Below are positions 1 to 9,142 of a DNA stretch of 64,000 bases, piece by piece. The translations under genes were made by a program, and so were the position numbers. Source of the DNA: Micromonospora matsumotoense. Its GTDB lineage: Bacteria > Actinomycetota > Actinomycetes > Mycobacteriales > Micromonosporaceae. Position 1 is the stretch's first letter. Every line of letters starts with the position of its first letter. The notes beneath the pieces are model-generated. The model saw nothing but the letters and a program-made list of their open reading frames with translations, ran no database searches and was not told the origin of the DNA. Location of the stretch: assembly GCF_900091525.1 (NCBI RefSeq), contig NZ_FMCU01000019.1, positions 1-64,000 of the forward strand, given 5' to 3'.

Positions 1-307
1 GGCCTGCCGCCATGCGGTCAGACGGGGTGCGATCAGGGCCCATCGGGCGTCGGATAGGTCGGACGGATAGGCTCGTCGCGCGGTCATGATTCAGGCGTAC
101 GGTGCCGTGGCACCGGGTCGGCGGACGTCATGTCCGTCGATGTATAGCCGAATGTGAACCAGACACGATCCCGGGGTGAAATGCTGCGTTTCCGGTCAGG
201 GTGGAGCCGGGTGGGATGGGGCTATTCTGGCCCGAGTGGGACATGTTGCCCCGCCAAGGCCGGGGCGCCAATCGGTCACACTGGCGCGAAGGTGAAGGAA
301 ACGTCCA
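1..307. other. 5' intergenic stretch, no gene seen
   Basis: No open frame here looks like a protein. The end of the stretch carries the ribosome-binding site of the next gene (AAGGAA about 8 bases before the GTG at 308). An in-frame stop at 293-295 shows that the following gene does not extend further upstream. I see no RNA gene or clear terminator. Confidence 0.5.
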
Positions 308-652
308 GTGAGTATCGGTTTCGACCTCGACGAGCCGGAGAGCATCGCCCGCGTGATCAGGCCGAAGGACGAGACGCTCGGCGCGGCCTACGGGGACCGC
401 CGCGCGCTGACCCTCTCCCCGGGTGAACCGGTGACCCTCGACGTCCAGGCGTACACCGACCGGTCGTACTGCGAATGGGTCGTCGAACTGGAACTCGATC
501 TCCACGGCGAGAGGCGCGTCCAGGTGGTCGACGACCACGGCCGGCCGTTCCGCAGCACCGGCCTGGCCCGCCGTTACCAGGACCGGTACCACGCGCAGCT
601 CCTCAACGGCTGGACCGCGGACGGTGCCGGACCGCCGGTCGGGAAACTGTGA
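308..652 (+). CDS. hypothetical protein, coupled to downstream membrane protein
   Basis: A 114-residue soluble protein that I do not recognise. It is acidic at the N-terminus (VSIGFDLDEPES) and has no signal peptide or membrane segment. The GTG start at 308 is chosen because an in-frame stop lies 15 bases upstream and AAGGAA precedes it. Its TGA (650-652) overlaps the GTG of the next gene in a GTGA junction, so the two are probably translated together. Codon use is normal high-GC actinobacterial. Function unknown. Confidence 0.6.
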   Translation: MSIGFDLDEPESIARVIRPKDETLGAAYGDRRALTLSPGEPVTLDVQAYTDRSYCEWVVELELDLHGERRVQVVDDHGRPFRSTGLARRYQDRYHAQLLNGWTADGAGPPVGKL

Positions 653-1515
653 ACACCGACCGGCGGCAGACCGCCCTGCTCGTCGTCGTCCTGGTCCTGC
701 CCGCGCTGCTGGCCTTCGGCGTGGTCCGGCTGCTCGGGGCGTCGGACGGTGCGCAACACCGGGCGGAGCGTTCCGCACCGTCGGGTCCGGCCGATCCCGC
801 CCGCCCGGTCGACTCCGGCCCGGCCGTCGACCTGGCCGCCCGGCTCACCGCCCCCGAGGGCGGCACCGAGCTGACCTTCCAGATCGCCCGCGATCGGGCC
901 GAGGCGGGGCCACCGCCGCAGGTCACGGACTGCCGACGGTTCGCCGAGTGGGCGCAGCGCAGCGGCGGCGTCCCGGTGGTTCCCGAGCCCGCCCACCTCC
1001 TGTCGGTGCACGCGCGGCGTGACCTCGACGTCACCGGGGTGTCGGTGGTGGCGGTACCGATCGCCCAGGTCACGCCCACCGAGGAGGACGGCCCCTGGGT
1101 GGAGTTGGCCTGTCGCGACGACGCCCCGGCTTCCACCGCCACGGCATCCGACGAGGGCCAGTCCGGGACAGACGCGGCGGACGGGGCCCCCGACCGTCCC
1201 CATGTCCTCACCACCGGGCAGACCATCGAGTTGCCGGTCACGCTCCAGCCCCCGTCCGACACCGGTGAGGTGCTTCCGCACGGGGTGTCCGACTACCGGC
1301 TGCAGGTGCGGATCGAGATCGACGGGGTCGAGGAGCAACACCTGCTCCCCGAGGGCTCCGCATCCTTCCGGTGCTGTGGACGCACCACCTTCATGGGCTT
1401 CCAGGCGGCCCGCTACGAGTGGCGGCTCTCCCCCTCCCGCTCGCTGCGACGCTGTGCCGAGCTGCGGTACGTCGAGGAGCCACCGCTGGCGAGGTGCGAG
1501 ACCGGCCGACGCTGA
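649..1515 (+). CDS. hypothetical membrane-anchored protein
   Basis: A 288-residue protein starting at the GTG that overlaps the previous stop codon. Residues about 8-29 form one hydrophobic segment (LLVVVLVLPALLAFGVV), followed by a long extracytoplasmic part with several Cys residues and a low-complexity Asp/Ala/Thr patch near the middle. The C-terminal region is rich in Arg and Cys. No family was recognised. The overlap with the upstream gene suggests that the pair forms one small unit, perhaps a cytosolic partner and a membrane-bound partner. That is inference only. Confidence 0.6.
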   Translation: MNTDRRQTALLVVVLVLPALLAFGVVRLLGASDGAQHRAERSAPSGPADPARPVDSGPAVDLAARLTAPEGGTELTFQIARDRAEAGPPPQVTDCRRFAEWAQRSGGVPVVPEPAHLLSVHARRDLDVTGVSVVAVPIAQVTPTEEDGPWVELACRDDAPASTATASDEGQSGTDAADGAPDRPHVLTTGQTIELPVTLQPPSDTGEVLPHGVSDYRLQVRIEIDGVEEQHLLPEGSASFRCCGRTTFMGFQAARYEWRLSPSRSLRRCAELRYVEEPPLARCETGRR

Positions 1516-1789
1516 CGCGGCGTCGTACCGGGGTGTGGATACGGGCCTGACACGCCACTTCGGCGTGAAGCTGGCGTTCCAGAACTGTCGCCGGGTCGCC
1601 GCGTTCCGTCCGGCGGCGGTCGACTCGGAGCCCTACCGCCGCTTCGTCTCCACCCGGGGTCAACTCCTGAACCCCCCGAATGCTGCCGGGCGGCCGCCCA
1701 CAGGCGACACCCGCACGCCGCCGGGCGGCCACGCACCGGCGACAGCCGGGCGAAAGACGGCGGCCCGGCGCGCAGCGTGCCCGCGTCGA
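1516..1789. other. convergent intergenic spacer
   Basis: Spacer between the end of the membrane-anchored hypothetical gene (+) and the end of the Zur gene (-). It contains GC-rich inverted pieces but no stem I would call a clear terminator, and no credible gene. Confidence 0.4.
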
Positions 1790-2215
1790 TCAGTGGGCGC
1801 ACCGGGCGCAGGTGCCGAAGATCTCGAAGGTGTGCCCGACCTCGGTGAAGCCGTGCTGGGCGGCAACCTGGTCGGCCCACCGCTCGACCGCCGGCCCGGC
1901 CACCTCCACCGTGCTGCCGCACCGCCGGCAGACCAGGTGGTGATGGTGTCGGCTCTGGCTGCACCGGCGGAACAACTGCTCACCGCCGGGCAATCGGGTG
2001 GAGTCGATCTCTTGGGCGTCGACGAGCAGTTGCAGGGTCCGGTAGACCGTGGTCAGCCCGACCCGGGCCTTGCGGGCCAACAGCATCTGGTGCAGTTGCT
2101 GCGCGGTGTGGAAACCGTCGACCTCGCGCAGCAACGCCAGCACCTCGCCGCGCTGGCGCGTGTTCCGGGTCACGTTCGGCATCGCCTGGGTCACCGTACC
2201 GCCGTCTCCGCTCAT
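1790..2215 (-). CDS. zur: Fur-family regulator, Zur (zinc uptake) type
   Basis: A 141-residue Fur-family repressor. The N-terminal winged helix contains the family signature GLTTVYRTLQLL. The dimerisation half has a His-rich metal site (HHHHLVCRRCG) and a second Cys pair at the end (FGTCARCAH), the typical structural zinc site. The sequence HTFEIFGTC closely matches what I remember of streptomycete Zur rather than Fur or Nur, so a zinc-responsive repressor of zinc uptake and zinc-free ribosomal proteins is the best reading. The ATG at 2215 is chosen because the conserved part starts soon after it. A 15-bp perfect palindrome lies about 70 bases upstream. No ABC transporter is adjacent. Confidence 0.85.
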   Translation of the reverse strand: MSGDGGTVTQAMPNVTRNTRQRGEVLALLREVDGFHTAQQLHQMLLARKARVGLTTVYRTLQLLVDAQEIDSTRLPGGEQLFRRCSQSRHHHHLVCRRCGSTVEVAGPAVERWADQVAAQHGFTEVGHTFEIFGTCARCAH

Positions 2216-2285
2216 CGCCTCGGCCCCCGACCGGCGGCCGTCGCTGCTCCTCGCCCCCACCGGTCCGCGCGGAGGCCGTACCCAT

Positions 2286-2300
2286 TATGCGCTGCGCATA
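2286..2300. promoter_or_regulatory. 15-bp perfect palindrome upstream of zur
   Basis: TATGCGCTGCGCATA is a perfect 7-1-7 inverted repeat centred at 2293, about 70 bases upstream of the zur start. Its size and symmetry fit a Fur-family operator, although the sequence is more GC-rich than typical Zur boxes. Autoregulation is inference. Confidence 0.4.
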
Positions 2301-3252
2301 TGGGCACGCCACGGCCCGTGGCGGTCCGCAGACGGCGGGCACCCCACCCCGGCGTCGGTGCGGGAACCGGGCAGGCGACGGCCGGACCGGGCGACCGGGA
2401 TGGCCCGGCCGGGGACGATCGAGGGAACTGACGGGCGGATCAGGCGACGGCCGCGACCGGGCCGCGGGCCGTGGGTGCGTGGACCGTTGAGCGGCGCATA
2501 CCGAACTCCAGTACACACCGCTGGTGGATATTCGTCACGGAAAATGGGTGCGACCGGTGCGCCGCAGCCTTCCGGCGGAGGCGCGGCGTGAAGTGGTCGT
2601 TCCCTGGTCAGAAAAGGATGATCTGGCTAGCTCAGACCCACCATTACATTGAACACCGCAACTTCCCTCAAGCGGATGTCTCACACCTCTGTCGAGCGCC
2701 GAGTCTAGGACGCCACCGGAACCCTGACAAGCAATGTCCCGGTTATCGCCCGCCGCTCCACGACCGGCGAGCACGCAGAGTAGCCGAACTGGGACCGGCA
2801 ATCCGGCCGCCGACGACCGGGGCCACCAGCACTCGTCCCGCCACCAGCATCGAACGTCCGACCGGCCAGCACCCTTGGTGGCACAGGGTGACCAGAACAA
2901 ACTCCCCCACCCGTCCGAAAAATGGGATGGGATCACTGGCGGCACCACCCGTCCGGGGCATCGACCCGACGGAAGTGACGGAGGTCATGTCGCCCTGCCC
3001 ACTGTTCCATCGCCGCCCACCGGGAGCGTTGATCAGCAGCTCGCCCCGAGTCGCCCGCCGCCCTCGGGACCGACAGCGGGAGCAACCCACCCCCCACCAG
3101 CGACACTTCCCACATCCTGGGAGGTCTATCCAGCCCAAAAAGGTGACCCGGAGTCACGGATCAGGTCGATCCGTGCCACGCCGACGGCCTGGGTATAGAT
3201 AAGGCACGATGGGTTGCTGCACAGAGTGACGGGGTGACCCGGCGTACCCGAG
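2301..3252. other. gene-poor region, about 0.95 kb
   Basis: This stretch between zur (reading left) and the biosynthetic cluster (reading right) is less GC-rich than its surroundings. It holds open frames on both strands, but none has the third-position GC bias, start context or composition of a real gene. Together with 3253-3464 it is probably a long regulatory region or the remains of decayed sequence. No RNA gene was recognised. Confidence 0.5.
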
Positions 3253-3263
3253 GTGCATTGCAC
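3253..3263. promoter_or_regulatory. short palindrome upstream of the 3-hydroxyanthranilate cluster
   Basis: GTGCATTGCAC is a perfect 5-1-5 palindrome about 200 bases before the first gene of the cluster. It may be half of a regulator site. The evidence is symmetry only. Confidence 0.25.
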
Positions 3264-3293
3264 GACCCCCGCGACGGACTTATGGTCTACCCG

Positions 3294-3320
3294 CACACCT
3301 GATCGAGAGTGATCAGTGTG
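3294..3320. promoter_or_regulatory. imperfect inverted repeat, candidate operator of the cluster
   Basis: CACAC-C-TGATC is followed after 6 bases by GATCA-GTGTG, an inverted repeat with a one-base bulge. It lies 145 bases upstream of the SRPBCC start, where a promoter or operator for the biosynthetic operon is expected. The two arms (TGATC/GATCA) also occur as direct pieces around it. A regulatory role is inference. Confidence 0.35.
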
Positions 3321-3464
3321 GCACTCATAGTTACCGGCCCCGGCGTGTCACGTGGCACCACCGCACCGCGCACAGCCGGCGAAAGTCCGGTCGTTGTCGA
3401 CCGTCCCCGTGCCGTTTGTCGCCCATTGTGCGGCAGTTCGGCACGCCCTCGGGAGGAGGTTTCC

Positions 3465-4016
3465 GTGTTGGGCGCGAAAGGCCATCGCGAATTGTTCGCG
3501 GTGCACGGCGAAATCGAGGTACGAGCCACCCCACAGCACATCTACGCGGTGGTCAGCGACCTACCGGCGAGTGGCCGGTGGAGCCCGGAATGCCAGGGCG
3601 GCGAATGGATCTCCGGCACCCCGGGCACGGTGGGCGCGGTGTTCCGGGGTGACAACGTCCGCACCGCGGACGTGGTGTCCTGGGCGCCGGTCGTGCGGGG
3701 CCAGTGGCAGACCACCGCCGAGGTGGTACGCGCCGCACCCGGCCGGACGTTCGCCTGGGCCATGCGCAACAGCGCCGGCGAACGCCAGGAGAGCGTCTGG
3801 TCGTACGAGATCAACGCCGCTCCGGGCGGCAGCCTGCTCGTCCACCGGTTCCGGATGGGTGAGCCGACCGAAGGCATCCGGGGCATCACCGCCGACCTCG
3901 ACGCCGAGGCGACCGAGCGGTTCTTCACCCAGTGGACCGAGAAGCTGCGCGGCGACATCGACCTGACGCTCGCGCGCCTCAAGGCCTTCATCGAACAGTC
4001 CTCCGAGGGACGGTAG
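3465..4016 (+). CDS. SRPBCC (START-like, polyketide-cyclase type) protein
   Basis: A 183-residue protein of the SRPBCC superfamily (polyketide cyclase/dehydrase and lipid transport type). The helix-grip fold signature is visible at the start: EIEVRATPQHIYAVVSDLP, then WSPE and repeated beta-strand patterns, ending in a long C-terminal helix (TQWTEKLRGDIDLTLARLK). The GTG at 3465 is chosen over upstream starts because GGAGGAGG lies 6 bases before it. It is the first gene of the biosynthetic operon, two bases before the ligase gene. SRPBCC proteins bind hydrophobic small molecules and some catalyse cyclisation. Here it may handle the activated 3-hydroxyanthranilate product, but no specific reaction can be read from the sequence. 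Confidence 0.75.
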   Translation: MLGAKGHRELFAVHGEIEVRATPQHIYAVVSDLPASGRWSPECQGGEWISGTPGTVGAVFRGDNVRTADVVSWAPVVRGQWQTTAEVVRAAPGRTFAWAMRNSAGERQESVWSYEINAAPGGSLLVHRFRMGEPTEGIRGITADLDAEATERFFTQWTEKLRGDIDLTLARLKAFIEQSSEGR

Positions 4017-4018
4017 CC

Positions 4019-5584
4019 ATGCTGCTGCAACGCGTCGCCAACCAGGGAATCCGACTCGGCACGGTCTTCGACCGGGCGCTCGCCCGGCACCCCGCCAACC
4101 TGCTCATCCTCGACCACGACCTGGACGTGGCACCGGAACTCGGCCGCCGGATCACCATGGCGGAGATCGCGGACCTCGTCGACGACCTCGCCTCCCGGCT
4201 GTGGGCGGCACGCATCCGGCCCGCCGACCGGGTGGTGGTCTACAAGTCGGACGGCTTCGACATTCCACTGCTCGCGGTCGCCATCGCCCGCATCGGCGCG
4301 GTCCCCGTGCTGCTGTCGCCCAAACTGGACGGTGCGACGGTCGCCGAGCTGCTGCGCCGGGCCGCACCGGCGTACCTGCTCACCGACGAGACGAAGCTGA
4401 CCGGCACCCTGCCCGAGGGCGTCGACGAACTGGCCGACGGGGTGCTGCTCGCCGCCGGCACCCACCCGGCCGGCACCGCCCTGGCCGAGTTGGCCGGCGC
4501 ACCCCGGGTCCCGGCCGTGACCATGCCCGCCGACCACCCGTCGCTGGTCACCCACACCTCCGGCACCACCGGCATCCCCAAGATGGCCGTGCACACCGGC
4601 TGGTCGCTCCAGGCCCGCTACCGGCCGCAGGCCACCATCGCCGGGCTGGTCCGCCGCCGTGAACCGCTGCTGCTGCACGTGTCGTTCGTGCACTCCCGGG
4701 CGATCAGCGCGATGACGCTGGCGTTGTCGCGCGGCGTACCGCTGATCGTGCTCGCCGACGACGACCCGGCGCGCGCCGCCGAACTCCTCGTCCGGTTCCG
4801 GCCCGGCGTGATCGAGGCGCACCCCAACTCGTTCCTGCGCTGGGAGGAGTTGGCCGACGACCCGCGCCGGCCGCTGGCCAGCGTCCGCTACTTCAGCAGC
4901 ACGTTCGACGCGATCCACCCCCGCACCATCCGCCGGATGCTGGCCGCCTCCGACCACCGCAACCCGAAGTTCGCCCAGCTGTACGGCCAGAGCGAGACCG
5001 GCCCGGTGGTCGGCCGGACGTACAGCCGGCGGTGGGAGCCGGAGCACGACGGACGCTGCGTCGGTGTGCCGTTCCCCGGCATGACCGACATCCGGGTGGT
5101 GTCGATCGACGGCCGGCCGCCGACGCGGGAGTCGCCGGGCCGGATCGAGGCCCGCAGCGACGGCCGGGCGATCACCTTCCTCGGTGAGCCGGAGCGCTAC
5201 GCGGCCCAGGTCGACGGCGGCTGGTGGAAGATGGGCGACGTCGGCTACCGCACCCGGTGGGGCTGCCTGCACCTGCTCGACCGCGAGGTCGACGTGGTGC
5301 CCGGCTTCGGCAGCACCCTGGTCGCCGAGGACCACCTGCTGGCCCGGATGAGCGACCTGACCGAGGTGATCATCGTGGCCACCGAGGGCCGGCCGGTGCC
5401 GGTGGTCTGCACCCGCGACGACAAACCTCTGGACCTCGACGCCTGGCACGCGGCGGCCCAGGGCCTGCCGCCGATGGCCGACCCGGTGCACCGCCGGCTG
5501 GCCGACCTGCCGCACACCGCCACCACCAAGATCAAGCGCCTGGAGCTGGCCCGGGTGCTCGCCGCCGAAGGTGTCGATCGGTGA
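4019..5584 (+). CDS. AMP-forming acyl/aryl ligase (ANL superfamily)
   Basis: A 521-residue adenylate-forming enzyme. Core motifs are in order: the phosphate-binding loop THTSGTTGIPK near residue 180, LYGQSETGP (A5), GWWKMGDVGYR (A7) with the following LLDREVD hinge region, and a C-terminal catalytic Lys in TATTKIKRLEL. It should activate a carboxylate as acyl-AMP and may transfer it to CoA or an amine. Because the next three genes make 3-hydroxyanthranilate, that acid is the likely substrate. No carrier protein is encoded nearby, so transfer to CoA or direct amidation is more likely than loading an NRPS. The ATG at 4019 follows GAGGGA and directly follows the SRPBCC gene. Its stop overlaps the next start (GTGA). 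Confidence 0.85.
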   Translation: MLLQRVANQGIRLGTVFDRALARHPANLLILDHDLDVAPELGRRITMAEIADLVDDLASRLWAARIRPADRVVVYKSDGFDIPLLAVAIARIGAVPVLLSPKLDGATVAELLRRAAPAYLLTDETKLTGTLPEGVDELADGVLLAAGTHPAGTALAELAGAPRVPAVTMPADHPSLVTHTSGTTGIPKMAVHTGWSLQARYRPQATIAGLVRRREPLLLHVSFVHSRAISAMTLALSRGVPLIVLADDDPARAAELLVRFRPGVIEAHPNSFLRWEELADDPRRPLASVRYFSSTFDAIHPRTIRRMLAASDHRNPKFAQLYGQSETGPVVGRTYSRRWEPEHDGRCVGVPFPGMTDIRVVSIDGRPPTRESPGRIEARSDGRAITFLGEPERYAAQVDGGWWKMGDVGYRTRWGCLHLLDREVDVVPGFGSTLVAEDHLLARMSDLTEVIIVATEGRPVPVVCTRDDKPLDLDAWHAAAQGLPPMADPVHRRLADLPHTATTKIKRLELARVLAAEGVDR

Positions 5585-6354
5585 GCACCGTCGGCACGGC
5601 CCTGGTCACCGGCGCGGCCGGTGGGATCGGTGCCGAGGTGGCCCGGGCGCTCGCCCGACGCGGCACCCCGGTCGCCGCCGTCGACAGCGACGCCGACCGG
5701 TTACGGGCCACCGTCGCCGAGGCCCGCACCGCCGGGCTGCCACTCACCGCGTACCCCGCCGACGTCCGGGAGGGTGCGGCGGTACGCGAGCTGGTGGACA
5801 CCGTCGAACGGACGCTCGGGCCGATCGACGCCCTGGTGAACGCGGCCGGGGTGCTGCGCTCGGGTGAGGCGCGCGCGCTCACCGAGGACGACTGGCAGGT
5901 CACCTTCGCGGTCAACACCACGGGCGTGTTCCACACCTGCCGGGCGGTGGCCGACCGGATGGTGCCCCGACGACGCGGCACCATCGTCACCGTCGCCTCC
6001 AACGCCGCCGGCACCGCCCGCGCCGGGATGTCCGCGTACGGCGCGTCCAAGGCGGCGGCCACCGCGTTCACCAAGGCGCTCGGGCTGGAACTCGCCCGGT
6101 ACGGCATCCGGTGCAACGTGGTCGCGCCCGGCTCCACCGACACCCCGATGCTGGCCGCGCTGCTGCCCGACGACGCGGCCCGGCGCTCCACCATCGGCGG
6201 GGTGCCGGAGGCGTACCGGGTCGGCATCCCGCTGGGCCGGATCGCCGACCCGGCCGACATCGCCGCCGCGGTGCTGTTCCTGATCTCCGACGACGCCCGG
6301 CACATCACCATGCAGCACCTGACCGTCGACGGCGGCGCCACGCTCGGCGTCTGA
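5581..6354 (+). CDS. SDR dehydrogenase, likely DHHA dehydrogenase (EntA/DhbA-like)
   Basis: A 257-residue short-chain dehydrogenase. It shows the NAD(P) motif TGAAGGIG near the start, NAAG in the middle, the catalytic Ser, then YGASK for the Tyr-x3-Lys pair, and a typical C-terminal VDGGATLGV. The sequence resembles EntA/DhbA-type 2,3-dihydro-2,3-dihydroxybenzoate dehydrogenases. With PhzE and PhzD next door the expected substrate is trans-2,3-dihydro-3-hydroxyanthranilate (DHHA), oxidised to 3-hydroxyanthranilate. It is translationally coupled to the ligase through GTGA and is followed by a good ribosome-binding site for phzD. Substrate assignment is inference from context. Confidence 0.8.
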   Translation: MSTVGTALVTGAAGGIGAEVARALARRGTPVAAVDSDADRLRATVAEARTAGLPLTAYPADVREGAAVRELVDTVERTLGPIDALVNAAGVLRSGEARALTEDDWQVTFAVNTTGVFHTCRAVADRMVPRRRGTIVTVASNAAGTARAGMSAYGASKAAATAFTKALGLELARYGIRCNVVAPGSTDTPMLAALLPDDAARRSTIGGVPEAYRVGIPLGRIADPADIAAAVLFLISDDARHITMQHLTVDGGATLGV

Positions 6355-6378
6355 GCCCGACCGACCGAGGAGGAGACC

Positions 6379-7029
<651 letters not shown>

Positions 7030-7142
7030 ACCGCACGCCGGGGTGGCCACCGCCCCGCACCTCCACCCGCACCGCCCCGCACCGGCCGCCCGGCCGCCCC
7101 ACCGGCCGGGCGGCCAACCACCCCCACGAGAGGAGGCGGGCG

Positions 7143-9113
7143 ATGTCCGCAGAGCACCGACCACCGTCCGACCCGGCCGCGTTGCCACCCGTCGACCCGA
7201 CCGGGCGCCGCCAGCCGTTCGCCCTGCTGCACCGGCCGTACGCGCACGACTACGGCTGGGCCGACGTGCTCGCCGGCCCGGTCACCCCGGTCGACCAGCT
7301 GGCCGACCTGCCCCTGCCCGATCCCGCGCGGACCCCGACGGGTGAGGACCTGCTGGTCCTGGTGCCGTACCGGCAGGTGGCCGAGCGGGGCTTCGACGCC
7401 CCCGACGACGGCACCCCGCTGCTGGCGATGCGGGTCGAACGGCAGGAGGTGCTGCCGCTGGCCGAGGTGCTGCGGCGCATCCCGGACGGCGAGATCCCGA
7501 TCGGCCCCGGCGACTACGACCTGTCCGACGACGCGTACGCCGGGCTGGTGCGCGCGGTGCTCGACGCGGAGATCGGCAGCGGGCAGGGGGCCAACTTCGT
7601 CCTCAAGCGCACCTGGATCGCCGACCTGACCGGGGACCCGCTGACCGCCGCGCTGCGGTTGTTCCGTCGGCTGCTCGCGGCGGAGAACGGCGCGTACTGG
7701 ACGTTCCTGGTGCACACCGGCGACCGGACGCTGGTCGGGGCGAGCCCGGAACGGCACGTCAGTCTGGCCGGCGGGCGGGCCGTGATGAACCCGATCAGCG
7801 GCACCTACCGGTATCCGGACTCCGGGCCGACGGTGCCCGGCGTGCTCGACTTCCTCGCCACCTCCAAGGAGACCGCCGAGCTGTTCATGGTGGTCGACGA
7901 GGAGTTGAAGATGATGGCCCGGATCTGCCCGGACGGCGCTCGGGTGCGCGGGCCGTACCTGCGGGAGATGGCCCGCCTCGCGCACACCGAGTACCTGGTG
8001 GAGGGGCGCACCGACGCGGACGTGCGGGACGTGCTGCGGGAGACGATGTTCGCGCCGACCGTGGTCGGCAGCCCGTTGCAGAACGCGACCCGGGTGATCG
8101 GCCGGTACGAGCCGACGGGCCGCGCCTACTACAGCGGCGCGCTGGCCCTGATCGGCCACGACGGGGACGGCCGCCGGACCCTGGATTCGACGATCGTGAT
8201 CCGCACCGCCGACATCGACTCCGGCGGCCGGCTGCGGCTGTCGGTCGGTGCGACGCTGGTCCGCGACTCGGACCCGGTCGCGGAGGCGGCGGAGACCCGG
8301 GCGAAGGCCGCCGGCCTGCTGACCGCCCTGCACGCCCAGCCGGTCGGTGGGCTGGCCGCACATCCGGGGGTACGCCGGGCGCTGCGGCAACGCAACGATC
8401 GGGTCGGTCGGTTCTGGCTGGCCCCGGAGCTGTCCGGGGTCCGGGACCCGGCACCGCCCGACGACGTCGATCCGGTGCTCGGCGGCCGACGGGTCCTGGT
8501 GGTCGACGCCGAGGACACCTTCGCCGTCATGCTCGGTCAGCAACTGCGGTCGCTGGGGCTGGAGGTGACGGTGTGCCGGCACGACGAGCCGTTCACCGTC
8601 GACGCGTACGACCTGGTGGTGGCGGGGCCCGGCCCGGGTGATCCGCGCGACGACGGCGACCCGAGAATCCAGCTGCTGCGGGACACGATCGGGGCGCTGC
8701 TGGCCGACCGCCGCCCGTTCCTCGCCGTGTGCCTGAGCCATCAGGTGCTGTGTGACCTGCTGGGCATCCCGTTGCACCGGCTGCCGGTGCCCAACCAGGG
8801 GGTGCAGAAGGAGATCCGGTTGTTCGGTGCGGCCCGCCGGGTGGCCTTCTACAACACGTTCGCGGGGCGCTGCCCGACCGGGTGGCTGCCGGACGGGCGG
8901 CACTCCACGGCGGTGGAGGTGATCCGGGACCCGGCGACCGGAGAGGTGTACGCCCTGCGGGCGGCCGGGTTCGCGTCCGTGCAGTTCCACCCGGAGTCGA
9001 TCCTGACCGAGGACGGGGTGGGCATCCTGCGGGAGCTGCTGTGCGCGCTGCCCCGGCCGAGGGTGGGATCGGAGCGCGGATATTCGGCCGTCGGCGTCGA
9101 CTCCCGAAGCTAA
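7143..9113 (+). CDS. phzE: PhzE-type 2-amino-2-deoxyisochorismate (ADIC) synthase
   Basis: A 656-residue fused enzyme. The N-terminal two thirds is a chorismate-utilising domain (NPISGTYRY, ATSKETAELFMVVDEELKMM, and SPLQNATRVIGRYEPTGR...YYSGAL motifs). The C-terminal third is a class I glutamine amidotransferase with GPGPGDPRDD, nucleophile Cys530 (LAVCLSHQ) and the His/Glu pair in QFHPESIL. It makes ADIC from chorismate and glutamine ammonia. The domain order and neighbouring phzD separate it from TrpE/TrpG, which would release anthranilate. GAGAGGAGG lies 5-13 bases before the ATG. Its stop codon is embedded in the operator-like repeat of the next gene. The 113-base gap from phzD is the longest in the operon. 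Confidence 0.88.
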   Translation: MSAEHRPPSDPAALPPVDPTGRRQPFALLHRPYAHDYGWADVLAGPVTPVDQLADLPLPDPARTPTGEDLLVLVPYRQVAERGFDAPDDGTPLLAMRVERQEVLPLAEVLRRIPDGEIPIGPGDYDLSDDAYAGLVRAVLDAEIGSGQGANFVLKRTWIADLTGDPLTAALRLFRRLLAAENGAYWTFLVHTGDRTLVGASPERHVSLAGGRAVMNPISGTYRYPDSGPTVPGVLDFLATSKETAELFMVVDEELKMMARICPDGARVRGPYLREMARLAHTEYLVEGRTDADVRDVLRETMFAPTVVGSPLQNATRVIGRYEPTGRAYYSGALALIGHDGDGRRTLDSTIVIRTADIDSGGRLRLSVGATLVRDSDPVAEAAETRAKAAGLLTALHAQPVGGLAAHPGVRRALRQRNDRVGRFWLAPELSGVRDPAPPDDVDPVLGGRRVLVVDAEDTFAVMLGQQLRSLGLEVTVCRHDEPFTVDAYDLVVAGPGPGDPRDDGDPRIQLLRDTIGALLADRRPFLAVCLSHQVLCDLLGIPLHRLPVPNQGVQKEIRLFGAARRVAFYNTFAGRCPTGWLPDGRHSTAVEVIRDPATGEVYALRAAGFASVQFHPESILTEDGVGILRELLCALPRPRVGSERGYSAVGVDSRS

Positions 9114-9136
9114 CCAGGACGTGTATTATCCTGGTT
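9112..9136. promoter_or_regulatory. AACCAGGA-N9-TCCTGGTT inverted repeat, candidate Rrf2 operator
   Basis: Two perfect 8-base arms (9112-9119 and 9129-9136) are separated by 9 bases, ending 6 bases before the ATG of the Rrf2-family gene. The arm spacing fits a dimeric winged-helix protein. The left arm overlaps the TAA of phzE. The A/T-rich spacer (CGTGTATTA) could hold a -10 element, so binding would block transcription of the regulator and of anything read with it. Confidence 0.6.
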
Positions 9137-9142
9137 GTGCGG

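Noticed and set aside
2471..3202. Open frame of over 240 codons on the + strand between zur and the cluster
   Set aside because: Composition is Arg/Pro/His-rich, codon third positions do not show the usual GC bias, there is no good start context, and no domain pattern is seen.
3542..5515. Long minus-strand frame across the SRPBCC and ligase genes
   Set aside because: It is the antisense of two clear + strand genes; high GC makes such frames common. No family motif is present.
7143..9113. PhzE-like protein as anthranilate synthase (TrpE-TrpG) or isochorismate synthase
   Set aside because: The adjacent PhzD and SDR fit ADIC as the product, the fused amidotransferase excludes a simple isochorismate synthase, and no trp genes are nearby.
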